DNA of 64,000 bases from a virus (IMGVR_UViG_3300038856_000064:1-64000), one strand, 5' to 3'. Positions 12,657 through 20,818 are shown, numbered from the stretch's first letter. Notes: generated by a model not told the origin, from the letters alone. Translations and numbers: made by a program.

Positions 12657-12893
12657 ATGGAAAAATACAAACAGCTTGTGACACAAATCAAGGTAGCACT
12701 TTCTACATTCGAAGTAGAATGCGTCCATCGTAATTGGAATCCGTTACCTGGACAACCCCCTCCGAAAGGAACGGTGTGGGAGGCACATACAGACTATCTT
12801 AATCGTCGCGTTATTGCTATTGGTAACTCCAAGAAGGACGTACTCAAGAATCTTGAACGACATCTACGATACTATATGGAGAGAGGATTCTAG
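12657..12893 (+). CDS. hypothetical protein
   Basis: 78 residues (MEKYKQLVTQIKVALSTFEVE...), with a proline-rich PLPGQPPPKG turn and a basic helical end. The upstream in-frame codons lie in the tRNA, so the start is at 12657. Confidence 0.65.
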   Translation: MEKYKQLVTQIKVALSTFEVECVHRNWNPLPGQPPPKGTVWEAHTDYLNRRVIAIGNSKKDVLKNLERHLRYYMERGF

Positions 12894-12954
12894 AGACGTT
12901 CTAGTGTTCCAAACTTCAAAACTCTAACGAAAAAAATCCCAAAAACAAAATCAA

Positions 12955-13308
12955 ATGCGAAAAGTTCGAATTTCAAGAAAGAAGTGGCTACGTGGTGGTG
13001 TCCCCGCCTGGATGTGCGACGCAAATGGCAAGATGTGTTGTCTTGGATTCGCTGCGAATCAAATCAGCAGGATTTCCAAGAACGCAATGTATATGAATTA
13101 TGAACCAAGTCAGATTTATGAAAAGAAGTCTTTTCTAGTTGACTTTATATCTACAGAAGATCTCCATCATTCAGAAATTGTCAATAATCATTTTACTAAT
13201 AAAGCCATAGCGATTAATGACGATATCGGCATTACCGATTCAGAACGGGAAGATCGATTAACAAAGCTTTTTGCAAAGAATGGTATCAAGTTAGAGTTTG
13301 TAGATTAA
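12955..13308 (+). CDS. hypothetical phage protein
   Basis: 117 residues. MRKVRISRKKWLRGG, then a W-M-C-D-A-N-G-K-M-C-C-L-G-F motif. It resembles small conserved phage proteins of unknown role that carry W-x-RG and MCCLG motifs. No catalytic pattern visible. Confidence 0.7.
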   Translation: MRKVRISRKKWLRGGVPAWMCDANGKMCCLGFAANQISRISKNAMYMNYEPSQIYEKKSFLVDFISTEDLHHSEIVNNHFTNKAIAINDDIGITDSEREDRLTKLFAKNGIKLEFVD

Positions 13309-13309
13309 A

Positions 13310-13651
13310 ATGGAACTACTAGATGAAATCAAAACTCTAGAAGTGTTGTGCTTACACACTCATCAGTGGGGTATGTTTATTAGCTGGAATAACCTAAGGC
13401 AGATTCCAGCAGAAGATTTTCTAGATGAACTTCTAAAGGCTGTACCATACCTAAATATACAGGAATATTTCCAAGCTATTATGGAAGAGCGAGCATATCT
13501 CTTGTTTGATACCGAAGAGGAGATGATTCGACACTATCATATGACTGTGGGGGATGATGGTCCGACTGAACTAAATGATTATGATGGACCACTTAGGGTT
13601 TATGCGATCACCTGTGACCCAAAAGGACAACTAGGTTACGAGAACACATAA
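13310..13651 (+). CDS. hypothetical protein
   Basis: 113 residues, acidic, unknown. It starts 1 base after the previous stop. Its stop abuts the tRNA-Gly gene. Confidence 0.7.
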   Translation: MELLDEIKTLEVLCLHTHQWGMFISWNNLRQIPAEDFLDELLKAVPYLNIQEYFQAIMEERAYLLFDTEEEMIRHYHMTVGDDGPTELNDYDGPLRVYAITCDPKGQLGYENT

Positions 13652-13723
13652 GCGGGCATAGTGTCAACAGTAGCATACCAGCCTTCCAAGCTGGGGGTCT
13701 CGGGGCAGAACCGAGTGCCCGCA
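13652..13723 (+). tRNA. tRNA-Gly(TCC) with non-canonical T loop
   Basis: Acceptor GCGGGCA/TGCCCGC is perfect, A73. D arm GTGT/GCAT-like. Anticodon arm CCAGC-CTTCCAA-GCTGG reads TCC. The T stem CTCGG/CCGAG is intact, but the loop is GGCAGAA instead of TTCRANN. It starts directly after the preceding stop codon. Confidence 0.8.
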
Positions 13724-13728
13724 TTCAT

Positions 13729-13799
13729 GGGTCGGTAGCTTAAATGATAGAGCCCACCATTGTAGGGTGGAGGTGCGGGTTTGAATCCCGTCTGATTCA
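13729..13799 (+). tRNA. tRNA-Thr(TGT)
   Basis: Acceptor GGGTCGG/CTGATTC, A73. D arm GCTT/GAGC. Anticodon arm CCACC-ATTGTAG-GGTGG reads TGT. T arm GCGGG-TTTGAAT-CCCGT. Confidence 0.9.
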
Positions 13800-13804
13800 A
13801 TTAT

Positions 13805-14146
13805 ATGACTACTTGGAAAAAAGTCCTGACATTAGAAATGATGCGTGATCGTATTACGTATTATAATCAGCGCATTAAATGTAGGGTAAAAAATAAGAAA
13901 AGGTCAGCCGCTTACATCCTGGAAAATGGTAAGATTCTTCCAATAGTTCCTAACTCTGGTAAGTTTATCCACATACTATATATGGAAAGGGGTTTTCCAA
14001 TTGATGTAGCTAGACAAATTCTAGAAGACAAAGGGCTAGCGGCTGATGAAGAACAATTACAGATGTGTATTAACAATGAGCTGATCAAACAAATTAAAGC
14101 ACGAGAAAGAAAAAACCGGAGGGTAGATCGTTCGATTCGATCGTAA
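13805..14146 (+). CDS. hypothetical basic protein
   Basis: 113 residues, basic, with repeated short helices and an RERKNRRVDRS tail. Unrecognised. Its 3' end may overlap the tRNA-like sequence at 14103. Confidence 0.65.
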   Translation: MTTWKKVLTLEMMRDRITYYNQRIKCRVKNKKRSAAYILENGKILPIVPNSGKFIHILYMERGFPIDVARQILEDKGLAADEEQLQMCINNELIKQIKARERKNRRVDRSIRS

Positions 14147-14240
14147 GCTTGGCCTGCTGGTCGCGGTGCGAGCCCGCTATATAAATATAGAAGACAAAAG
14201 TTCGACGGAACGCCCGGAGGTTCGAATCCTCCCTTTCTCA
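14103..14240 (+). tRNA. possible insertion-bearing tRNA-like sequence
   Basis: GAGAAAG (14103-14109) pairs with CTTTCTC (14233-14239), A73. The T arm GGAGG-TTCGAAT-CCTCC is canonical. A second T-arm-like hairpin GATCG-TTCGATT-CGATC lies near the 5' side, and CTATA/TATAG and GTTC/GAAC hairpins between. The 5' acceptor lies in coding sequence and could be chance. The T arm is more certain than the whole gene. Confidence 0.35.
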
Positions 14241-14267
14241 AAATTTATCGCACGAAAGACAGCTAGA

Positions 14268-14279
14268 AACACATAATAT
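14268..14279 (+). promoter_or_regulatory. ACACATAATA motif before tRNA-Ile
   Basis: AACACATAATAT lies 7 bases before tRNA-Ile(GAT). It resembles the GACACATAATAA motifs at 26832, 46069 and 58158. Confidence 0.35.
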
Positions 14280-14285
14280 GGATAG

Positions 14286-14359
14286 CGGCGGGTAGCTCAG
14301 TTGGTCAGAGCATTCGGCTGATAACCGGAGGGTCGATGGTTCAAGTCCATCTCCGCCGA
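14286..14359 (+). tRNA. tRNA-Ile(GAT)
   Basis: Acceptor CGGCGGG/TCCGCCG, A73. D arm GCTC/GAGC. Anticodon loop CTGATAA reads GAT. T arm GATGG-TTCAAGT-CCATC. A canonical tRNA. Confidence 0.95.
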
Positions 14360-14372
14360 CACAGGAGTAATT

Positions 14373-14954
14373 ATGACTTACAAAAAAACAATTCTTGTTT
14401 GGATCGATCTTGAGACCACGGGGCTGGACGAAAGACGTGGACGCGGTGAGATTCTAGAGTATGCAATTGTATTGACCGATCTAGAGCTTAATGAGATAGA
14501 CTCACTACAAGGGGTTATTGCTCATGACACGGAATGGATATACGATATCATGGAGGATTATGCCCTCCATATGCATGCCGAGAGTGGCTTACTGCAAGAA
14601 GTTATTGATGCGTCAACCCAAACTGACATCTTTGGGCGCGAAGCAGTGGGTCAAGAACGCATCAAAATTATGGGAATGCTGCTTCGCCACAAGGATCCGA
14701 ATACTACATTTGTGATTGCGGGTAACTCAGTGTCATTTGATCGTCGTTGGCTGAAGGAACATATGTGTGAAGTAGAAAAAATACTACACTACCGTCAACT
14801 AGATGTGAGTTCTTATAAGGTGGGCTTCCCAGATATCTTCGGGACTAAAACTAGCGAGGAACACAGGGCAATGGCAGATATTCGAGCCTCGATTGAGCAG
14901 CAGCGACTAATGCGTCAAATTGTAGCGGAGGGGCGGAAGGCCCTTAAGGTATGA
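14373..14954 (+). CDS. orn: oligoribonuclease-like DEDDh 3'-5' exonuclease
   Basis: 193 residues. Motif I is W-I-D-L-E-T-T-G-L at the N-terminus. Motif II is the N-S-V-S-F-D region. Motif III is H-R-A-M-A-D-I, giving the D-E-D-D-h set. The family trims 2-5 base RNA fragments to mononucleotides. A phage copy could recycle short RNAs from host decay, or act on primers. Length matches E. coli Orn (about 180). The start follows GGAG. Immediate downstream genes overlap it. Confidence 0.9.
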   Translation: MTYKKTILVWIDLETTGLDERRGRGEILEYAIVLTDLELNEIDSLQGVIAHDTEWIYDIMEDYALHMHAESGLLQEVIDASTQTDIFGREAVGQERIKIMGMLLRHKDPNTTFVIAGNSVSFDRRWLKEHMCEVEKILHYRQLDVSSYKVGFPDIFGTKTSEEHRAMADIRASIEQQRLMRQIVAEGRKALKV

Positions 14955-15298
14955 GCCCCTGGCGCAAAGAGCCACCTACTTACGACGAGTGGACTGGTGC
15001 AAACAACCACGGATTCTGGTGGGTTAAGTTTTTGCTTAGTCCAGAGTATTCATCAGAAGATGAGGAGACCGGCGAGACTATAACGTGGGGAGAGGTCTGG
15101 TATATTGATATTGTAATGATATCTGTTTCGTTTGAACCCGGATCCCTACTAGATAAAAGAAAATCAAGGCTGCATGCCAGTGGGCAGGTTATGGGTAAGT
15201 TCTATCTAGATGATCTGGAAATGACCAAGAATACATATTGGCAACCCGTAGTAGCCCCTAAAGATAATAGTAAGTTTGATGAGGAGCCGCAATGTTAG
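14951..15298 (+). CDS. hypothetical protein
   Basis: 115 residues, Trp-rich N-terminus (SPWRKEPPTYDEWTGANN). ATGA overlap with the exonuclease. Unknown. Confidence 0.7.
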   Translation: MSPWRKEPPTYDEWTGANNHGFWWVKFLLSPEYSSEDEETGETITWGEVWYIDIVMISVSFEPGSLLDKRKSRLHASGQVMGKFYLDDLEMTKNTYWQPVVAPKDNSKFDEEPQC

Positions 15299-15522
15299 TC
15301 AAGGATTTAATTAAGCTACTAGAAAAGAAAATAGAGCAACATGAAAGCGATCCCGAATACTACCGCATGATGGGTGAATTGTCCATTCATGTAGATAGAT
15401 TTAAAGAGATTGGAAGTCAGTTTCAGTATGTTGGCGTTGATCACAACATCAATATAGAGTTAGATGTCACGAATGGAAACTTAATCATTTCTGCTTTCGC
15501 AGAAGAAAGCCCTAGTGTATAA
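15292..15522 (+). CDS. small hypothetical protein
   Basis: 76 residues, helical then beta. It resembles small phage proteins that begin with a VKDLIKLLEK helix. Its stop TAA is embedded in the -10 box of the next promoter. Confidence 0.7.
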   Translation: MLVKDLIKLLEKKIEQHESDPEYYRMMGELSIHVDRFKEIGSQFQYVGVDHNINIELDVTNGNLIISAFAEESPSV

Positions 15523-15523
15523 T
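15512..15523 (+). promoter_or_regulatory. CTAGTG-TATAAT promoter motif
   Basis: CCTAGTG directly followed by TATAAT (15518-15523). The leader of about 37 bases contains AAGGGGT before the NMNAT gene. The likely role is to drive the NAD salvage pair. No strong -35. Confidence 0.6.
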
Positions 15524-15559
15524 ACAATAACGTAACTCACCTAAATAAGGGGTACAAGA

Positions 15560-16534
15560 ATGGATATCAAGACACCCGCCGCAGATGTCGGCGTTATTAT
15601 TGGACGGTTTCAGACGCCTGACTTACACGCAGGTCACAGGAATCTAATTGATTCGGTTAGGGGTGAGCATAAAAAAGTGCTCATGTTTATCTGTAGCATG
15701 CCAGGAGTTTTTGTAACACGCAGAAACCCACTAGACTACTACACGCGCATGCTGATGATGCAGGAGAATTATCCAGACATGATTATTCTTCCTCTGCATG
15801 ACATGCCTAGCGACGAGGATTGGTCTAGGTGTGTTGATCAGAAAATCGCAGAGACATTCGGAGATCATATTAGTGCCGCCCTTTATGGTTCTCGTGATGC
15901 ATTTATCCCACACTATACGGGGAAGTTTCCCACGGTTGAGTTAACCGATAGTTTTAACTTTTCGGGAACTGAGGCGCGACAGGCTGCGTCACAAGAAGTT
16001 AGGCAGCACTCAGAGTTTCGTAGGGGTGTGGTGTATGCGGCTCACAATAAGCATCCTGCTGTGTATCCCACGGTGGACATTGCGGTTATTCGATACTCAA
16101 GTGATACGGCACCAGTAGACGGTAAGTTGGTTAAGGTTGACCTGCCGCAAAAGATTATCCTGGGGCGTAAGAGCACAGATCCCAAAGATAAGTGGAGATT
16201 GCCTGGTGGGTTTGTCGATCCGCGCAGGGACGAGACACTGGAGGCTGCCGCATACCGCGAGGCTAAGGAGGAACTCGGGCAAGACTCGAACCTTCAGGGA
16301 ATGCAGTATCTAGGGTCGCATCTTGTAGACGACTGGAGATACCGTAAGGAAATTGATAAGATCGTAACCTCACTGTTTGTTTCTAGATGGCTCTGGGGTG
16401 CGTTAAATCCTGGTGACGATCTAGATGAAGCAAAGTGGTTTGGTCTAGATAATTTTGATTTGGACATTGTAGTAGAACAACATAGGCCACTAGTAAAGAT
16501 GGTATTAAAGCATCTGGGCTTATGGGTGGGATAA
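15560..16534 (+). CDS. nadM: bifunctional NMN adenylyltransferase-Nudix hydrolase
   Basis: 324 residues. Domain 1 (about 1-165) is a nucleotidylyltransferase with GRFQTPDLHAGH (GxFxPxHxGH) and a C-terminal F-S-G-T-E-A-R motif, making NAD+ from NMN and ATP. Domain 2 (about 175-320) has a Nudix box, GGFVDPRRDETLEAAAYREAKEEL, matching Gx5Ex7REUxEExGU; such domains hydrolyse ADP-ribose or other nucleoside diphosphate derivatives. This fusion is known from bacteria and phages. The next gene makes NMN, so together they rebuild NAD+ from nicotinamide. Ribosome site AAGGGG. Confidence 0.92.
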   Translation: MDIKTPAADVGVIIGRFQTPDLHAGHRNLIDSVRGEHKKVLMFICSMPGVFVTRRNPLDYYTRMLMMQENYPDMIILPLHDMPSDEDWSRCVDQKIAETFGDHISAALYGSRDAFIPHYTGKFPTVELTDSFNFSGTEARQAASQEVRQHSEFRRGVVYAAHNKHPAVYPTVDIAVIRYSSDTAPVDGKLVKVDLPQKIILGRKSTDPKDKWRLPGGFVDPRRDETLEAAAYREAKEELGQDSNLQGMQYLGSHLVDDWRYRKEIDKIVTSLFVSRWLWGALNPGDDLDEAKWFGLDNFDLDIVVEQHRPLVKMVLKHLGLWVG

Positions 16535-16566
16535 AAAGTAAACTTACCTAAACAAGGAGTGACAAA

Positions 16567-17994
16567 ATGAATAGATTTGATGACAACATTATTTTAATGA
16601 CCGACAGCTACAAACTTTCTCATTATCGACAATATCCCGCAGGCACAGAGAATGTATTCTCCTACTTTGAGAGTCGTGTAGGTGCTAAGTTTCCCTACAC
16701 TGTGTTCTTCGGTTTACAATATTTCCTGCGTAAGTATCTTTCTGGGCGAGTAGTTACTCAGGAGAAAATCGATCAGGCCGCATCTATTGCCAGTATGCAT
16801 ATGGGTGGAGGGGATGGTACGTTCAACCGTGAAGGTTGGGAGTATATCGAGAAAAGGCATAACGGTTTCTTGCCTGTTCGTATTAAGGCTGTCCCTGAGG
16901 GTACCAAAGTTCCGACTGGTAATGTTTTAATGACAATCGAGGCACTTGATCCTAAGTGTTATTGGCTGGTCAACTACCTGGAGACCCTACTAGTGCAGGT
17001 GTGGTATCCCTGCACAGTCGCTACGCTTTCACACCAAGCACGAGAAATTATCAAGGATGGCCTTATTAAGACTGGCGGTGACTTGAATGGTTTGCCATTT
17101 AAGCTACACGACTTCGGCTTTCGAGGCGTATCTTCGGTGGAGTCGGCAGGACTTGGTGGGCTAGCCCATCTAGTTAATTTTATGGGTACAGATACTCTCA
17201 AGGCTATTACGACCGGCATGGAGTTCTATGACAGTGGCATGTGTGGGTTTTCAATCCCGGCATCAGAACATAGCACTATGACCTCGTGGGGTGAGGCTAA
17301 CGAAGCTGAAGCTATGCGTAATATGTTAACTCAATATCCAACAGGTCTAGTTGCTTGTGTAAGTGATAGCTTTGACATCGATCGTGCCTGCTCCGAGTAT
17401 TGGGGCAAAGACCTTAAAGAAGAGGTTCTTAGTCGTGACGGAGTGCTGGTTGTTAGGCCAGATAGCGGCGAAATCGTTCCGATGGTTCTTAACGTACTTA
17501 CTCGCTTAGGTGATGCATTTGGCACTTATGAGAATGAGAAAGGTTTTAGAGTTCTTAACGATAAGGTCCGCGTCATTCAGGGAGATGGTTGCACATTAGA
17601 AACAATCGCACAGGTTGTGGACGCGATGATTGAAAACAACTGGTCAGTTGACAATATCGCCTTTGGTATGGGTGGCGGTCTACTACAGAAGGTTGACCGT
17701 GACACACAGAGGTTCGCCTTCAAGGCTAGTAGCGTGACAGTTAATGGAAAGGAACGTGACGTTTTTAAGAGACCCGCATCCGATCCGACTAAGAACTCTA
17801 AGCGTGGACGTCTAGCCCTTATTAGGAATGGATATGGTGAGCTTGAAACTGTCTCAGAAAAGACGGCGAGACTCAATAGTCGAAGCGATGTGCTGCGCAC
17901 AGTATTCGAGCGTGGCGAGGTGACCAAGTTAGATACGTTGGATCAAATTCGCTCTCGGGCAGCAACAACGCTACCTGAGGTAGTTAGTAACTAG
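16567..17994 (+). CDS. nadV: nicotinamide phosphoribosyltransferase
   Basis: 475 residues, full length for NAMPT/NadV. The N-terminus NIILMTDSYKLSHYRQYP is the family signature. KLHDFGFRG and GTDT near the middle, and later VVRPDSG and DGCTLETI, match the PRPP- and nicotinamide-binding regions. It converts nicotinamide plus PRPP to NMN, the substrate of the upstream NMNAT. The pair correspon​ds to the two-step route (NARP2 type) that phages use to restore NAD+ after NAD-depleting defences. AAGGAGTGACAAA precedes the ATG. Confidence 0.95.
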   Translation: MNRFDDNIILMTDSYKLSHYRQYPAGTENVFSYFESRVGAKFPYTVFFGLQYFLRKYLSGRVVTQEKIDQAASIASMHMGGGDGTFNREGWEYIEKRHNGFLPVRIKAVPEGTKVPTGNVLMTIEALDPKCYWLVNYLETLLVQVWYPCTVATLSHQAREIIKDGLIKTGGDLNGLPFKLHDFGFRGVSSVESAGLGGLAHLVNFMGTDTLKAITTGMEFYDSGMCGFSIPASEHSTMTSWGEANEAEAMRNMLTQYPTGLVACVSDSFDIDRACSEYWGKDLKEEVLSRDGVLVVRPDSGEIVPMVLNVLTRLGDAFGTYENEKGFRVLNDKVRVIQGDGCTLETIAQVVDAMIENNWSVDNIAFGMGGGLLQKVDRDTQRFAFKASSVTVNGKERDVFKRPASDPTKNSKRGRLALIRNGYGELETVSEKTARLNSRSDVLRTVFERGEVTKLDTLDQIRSRAATTLPEVVSN

Positions 17995-17996
17995 TG

Positions 17997-18395
17997 ATGA
18001 AACTTCTCGTTCGTCGAGTGCTTGTCGCATGCTGCCTCGCTACCCTGACCGGATGCGTGGAGTATCGCTTTAGGCATCTCGACGGGCGAGATTATTATGT
18101 TGGCTATCCACATACGATAGGAAGGTTAGATCCTAAGATAAGCTCCAAGGGTAAGGTTTACCTTGCTCCACGCGGAATAGCCAACCCGTATGTTGGCGGA
18201 AAATTTTCAAAAAGACGCTTGACAATGGATCTAGGTGTGCTATACTATCCTAGCTTAAGTCACAGTATTGAGTTAGGTTATAGAATGGAAGTCTGGCAGA
18301 CTAACAATCAGCGCTTTGGCGACAATACTGGTGATGTCAGGTGGGATGATGGTAGTCAGGATATAGCCTACTTCGGTGGGCGGATAAACTTTTAG
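17997..18395 (+). CDS. predicted outer-membrane lipoprotein
   Basis: About 132 residues. The signal peptide MKLLVRRVLVACCLATLTGC ends in lipobox L-T-G-C. The rest is Tyr- and Gly-rich and beta-like (LGVLYYPSLSHSIELGYRMEVW ending YFGGRINF), similar to small outer-membrane-type beta proteins. A GTG at 17994 is an alternative start. It overlaps the NAMPT stop. A strong promoter lies inside its 3' half. Superinfection exclusion or surface modification is possible, but not shown. Confidence 0.75.
   Translation: MKLLVRRVLVACCLATLTGCVEYRFRHLDGRDYYVGYPHTIGRLDPKISSKGKVYLAPRGIANPYVGGKFSKRRLTMDLGVLYYPSLSHSIELGYRMEVWQTNNQRFGDNTGDVRWDDGSQDIAYFGGRINF
18219..18246 (+). promoter_or_regulatory. sigma70-type promoter inside lipoprotein gene
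   Basis: TTGACA (18219-18224), 16-base spacer, TATACT (18241-18246). It likely serves tRNA-Glu at 18396 and the genes after it. Confidence 0.75.
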
Positions 18396-18468
18396 GCTCC
18401 TGTAGATTAACTGGTTAAATCGCTGCCCTCTCAAGGCAGAACTCCGGATTCGAGTTCCGGCGGGAGTA
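18396..18468 (+). tRNA. tRNA-Glu(CTC)
   Basis: Acceptor GCTCCTG/CGGGAGT, A73. D arm GATT/AATC. Anticodon arm CTGCC-CTCTCAA-GGCAG reads CTC. T arm with loop TTCGAGT. Confidence 0.92.
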
Positions 18469-18491
18469 TTCAATATTAAGGACAGGTTAAA

Positions 18492-18671
18492 ATGCAACGC
18501 GAAAAGTGTACTAAGATTGGCTGTGATGAATACGCCGTGGTGGTATTGAGGGTCTATACGGACGAAGGTCCAAAAGAAATAGCGTCATGCATCAAACATC
18601 TTTTGAGTATCTCTGAAGTAATAGACTTAATGGTTGGTGGCATTATCCAAGGTGAACAACTAGAGGATTAA
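18492..18671 (+). CDS. small cysteine-containing protein (59 aa)
   Basis: MQREKCTKIGCDEYAVVVL and later S-C-I-K-H suggest a small metal-binding knuckle. AGGTTAAA precedes the ATG. Unknown. Confidence 0.6.
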   Translation: MQREKCTKIGCDEYAVVVLRVYTDEGPKEIASCIKHLLSISEVIDLMVGGIIQGEQLED

Positions 18672-18672
18672 G

Positions 18673-19008
18673 ATGGCAGAGAAAAAATACAAGGACATTA
18701 TCGAATTCGTAGAAGAAATGTCTCCGTACCAAATAGAAGGTAGGCTTGACGATATAATCGCACTCTTAGAGAGTTTTAAGGAAAAATATCCGAATCATAG
18801 TAACTTTAACATTATTTATGATTATGGCTGGGATCATGATCCATGTTTTGGCATTAAGGCAATTAGAAAAGAAACAGATCAGGAGTATGACAAGCGCCTA
18901 GCCGCTAACAAAAGAAGTCGTGAGGCTGCTAAGAAAGCAAAACTTAAGAAAGAAGAAACGGAGCGTAAGGAGTATGAAAGATTAAGGGCAAAGTTTGAAA
19001 AACCATGA
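18673..19008 (+). CDS. hypothetical protein with coiled-coil tail
   Basis: 111 residues. An acidic N-terminal domain, a YDYGWDHDPC segment, then a long Lys/Glu-rich helix (about residues 75-108) likely to form a coiled coil. Its stop abuts the tRNA-Leu gene. Confidence 0.7.
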   Translation: MAEKKYKDIIEFVEEMSPYQIEGRLDDIIALLESFKEKYPNHSNFNIIYDYGWDHDPCFGIKAIRKETDQEYDKRLAANKRSREAAKKAKLKKEETERKEYERLRAKFEKP

Positions 19009-19092
19009 AGGGATGTGGCGGAACTGGCTTACGCGCTTGACTTAAAATCAAGTGGGGTAAAACCCATGTGGGTTCGAGTCCCACCATCCCCA
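19009..19092 (+). tRNA. tRNA-Leu(TAA)
   Basis: Class II. D region TGGCGGAACTGGCTTACGC, anticodon arm CTTGA-CTTAAAA-TCAAG reads TAA. Variable arm GGGTAAAACCC. T arm GTGGG-TTCGAGT-CCCAC. Acceptor GGGATG/CATCCC with an A-C first pair, A73. It shares its D-arm design with the Asn(GTT) tRNA at 9840. Confidence 0.92.
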
Positions 19093-19106
19093 TAGCAACT
19101 AGAGAA

Positions 19107-19523
19107 ATGACTACAACATATACTAGATGTCCTAAGTGCGATAACGATACTAACCAAACTTGCGATCTGCGAGGAAGGAATTATGCCTTTTGTGAAGAGT
19201 GCGAGATTTTTATCGACAAAGAGAGCTGTGAAGAGATCAATCGTAGTGAAATGAAGTGCGCCGAATGCAATCTTCTACCTACAAAAGATGGACATGATCC
19301 ATGTATTGCTGACCTACCAGGTGTTATATTCGCGTGTTGTGGACATGGCAATCTAGGTCAAGCATATGTAGCATTCGCAGACGGTAGGACTATTCGCCAT
19401 GGCTTATGGGATGATAAGAAGAGATCAGCGTGGAATAATGAGATATGTAAGGGGCATTTTCGTATAATCTTAAAAGCTATTGGAAAAAGATTCAAAAAGA
19501 AACACTTTAAATATCATGACTAA
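19107..19523 (+). CDS. zinc-ribbon protein
   Basis: 138 residues. An N-terminal C-P-K-C...C-x-E-C-E-x-F four-cysteine ribbon (about 8-36), a second C-A-E-C pair, and a C-C-G-H region near residue 73. The C-terminus is basic (KRFKKKHFK). Probably a nucleic-acid- or protein-binding zinc protein. The start at 19107 is chosen because upstream codons lie in the tRNA. Confidence 0.7.
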   Translation: MTTTYTRCPKCDNDTNQTCDLRGRNYAFCEECEIFIDKESCEEINRSEMKCAECNLLPTKDGHDPCIADLPGVIFACCGHGNLGQAYVAFADGRTIRHGLWDDKKRSAWNNEICKGHFRIILKAIGKRFKKKHFKYHD

Positions 19524-19788
19524 TCCAGAAAACTACATGACAACTGTTGGAGAGTTAATCGAAATACTCTCCAAGCTTAACCAAGACGCCTACGTTGTCC
19601 TGCAAAAAGATGCAGAGGGCAATGGTTATTCACCACTAGCCGGTGCAGAAGAGGCCAAATATCAGCCAGAGACTACATGGAACGGCGAAGTCCCTCACCC
19701 CAAAGATCTCGATCTCAAGAGTGGGGAGTATACAGAAGAAGATATAGCTAAGATGGTTGACTGTGTAGTAATTCACCCGATCAACTAG
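19516..19788 (+). CDS. conserved phage-type hypothetical protein
   Basis: 90 residues. T-V-G-E-L-I-E-I-L-S-K-L-N-Q-D-A-Y-V-V-L then a D-A-E-G-N-G-Y-S-P-L segment. This pattern occurs in many small phage proteins of unknown function. It overlaps the zinc-ribbon gene by 8 bases. Confidence 0.7.
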   Translation: MTNPENYMTTVGELIEILSKLNQDAYVVLQKDAEGNGYSPLAGAEEAKYQPETTWNGEVPHPKDLDLKSGEYTEEDIAKMVDCVVIHPIN

Positions 19789-19796
19789 ATAGAAAT

Positions 19797-20531
19797 ATGA
19801 GTGTTAAAATAGTAGCATTGAGTGATACCCACACCAAGCATAAGAAGCTTGCTATTCCAGAGTGCGATATTCTAATCCACTGTGGGGACTTCTCTTGGAC
19901 TGGTAAGTATTACGAGGTGACAAACTTCCTTAGGTGGTTCCAGGATCAGCCAGCGAAGCACAAGATTCTTATTGCGGGGAATCATGAAGAGACATTTGAT
20001 AGTACTCATAAGCGTTTCATGCCACATATTCCAAAGCTACTAGAGAATTATGACATCAACTACCTAGAGAATAGTAGCGTAACGATCGAGGGGATCAAAT
20101 TCTATGGCACGCCATGGACTCCAAGATTCTACGACTGGGGCTTTAATGGTCTAGAGGGACCTGATGCAGTATTCCAAGAAGCAGAGGGTAATAACCCACA
20201 TTTACGCGACATTTATAGTAAGATCCCTGACGATACGAATGTTTTGATTTGTCATGGACCTACATATAATGTGCTTGACATGAATGATAACGGTACGCGA
20301 TGTGGGTCGGTAGAGATGAGTAAGCTACTAGATAGTGGCAGGCTAGCTCAGCTTCACCTTTATCTCTGTGGGCATATTCATGAGGCGCGGGGCCATGATA
20401 TTTTTTATGGCGGCATTAACTTCTGTAACGTTTCATCGCTAGGGCGTGACTACGAGACTGTAAGTCCACCTGTTACTATCTATCTAGATGAGTCTGGTTC
20501 TGTTAATTCGGTAGAGGGTTACGAGAAATGA
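19797..20531 (+). CDS. calcineurin-like metallophosphoesterase (239/MPPED type)
   Basis: 244 residues. Metal motifs are S-D-T-H-T-K-H, H-C-G-D-F, A-G-N-H-E, C-H-G-P and C-G-H-I-H-E. The overall pattern (YGTPWTP, DVLICHGPP-like) fits the MPPED1/239 family. It is a different subfamily from 8096. Located four genes before an RNA ligase and next to a kinase, so it could process RNA 3' or 2',3'-cyclic ends. That is inference. Confidence 0.88.
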   Translation: MSVKIVALSDTHTKHKKLAIPECDILIHCGDFSWTGKYYEVTNFLRWFQDQPAKHKILIAGNHEETFDSTHKRFMPHIPKLLENYDINYLENSSVTIEGIKFYGTPWTPRFYDWGFNGLEGPDAVFQEAEGNNPHLRDIYSKIPDDTNVLICHGPTYNVLDMNDNGTRCGSVEMSKLLDSGRLAQLHLYLCGHIHEARGHDIFYGGINFCNVSSLGRDYETVSPPVTIYLDESGSVNSVEGYEK

Positions 20532-20818
20532 GAAGATTCTATTTAGTTCGTGAAGTGGATGAAAGTGGTATTAGTGGGACGGGAAATGTAGCTGAGGGGG
20601 TTGAATTTGATACCGGGGACTGCGTTCTATGCTGGCTCACGGCAACATCTAGTATAGGTGTATATAAAAATATCAAAGCCGTTAAAGCTATACATGGGCA
20701 CGGTGGATTGACTAAGGTAAAATGGTTTGATGAAGATGATCATCCTAACCACGAGGCTGAGGATGATGCAGATACTGAAAATAAAAACACAAAACCAGTT
20801 GACAACGACCAGTCATGA
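20528..20818 (+). CDS. hypothetical protein with acidic tail
   Basis: 96 residues. The C-terminal 30 are very acidic (NHEAEDDADTENKN). ATGA overlap with the phosphoesterase. Unknown. Confidence 0.7.
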   Translation: MRRFYLVREVDESGISGTGNVAEGVEFDTGDCVLCWLTATSSIGVYKNIKAVKAIHGHGGLTKVKWFDEDDHPNHEAEDDADTENKNTKPVDNDQS

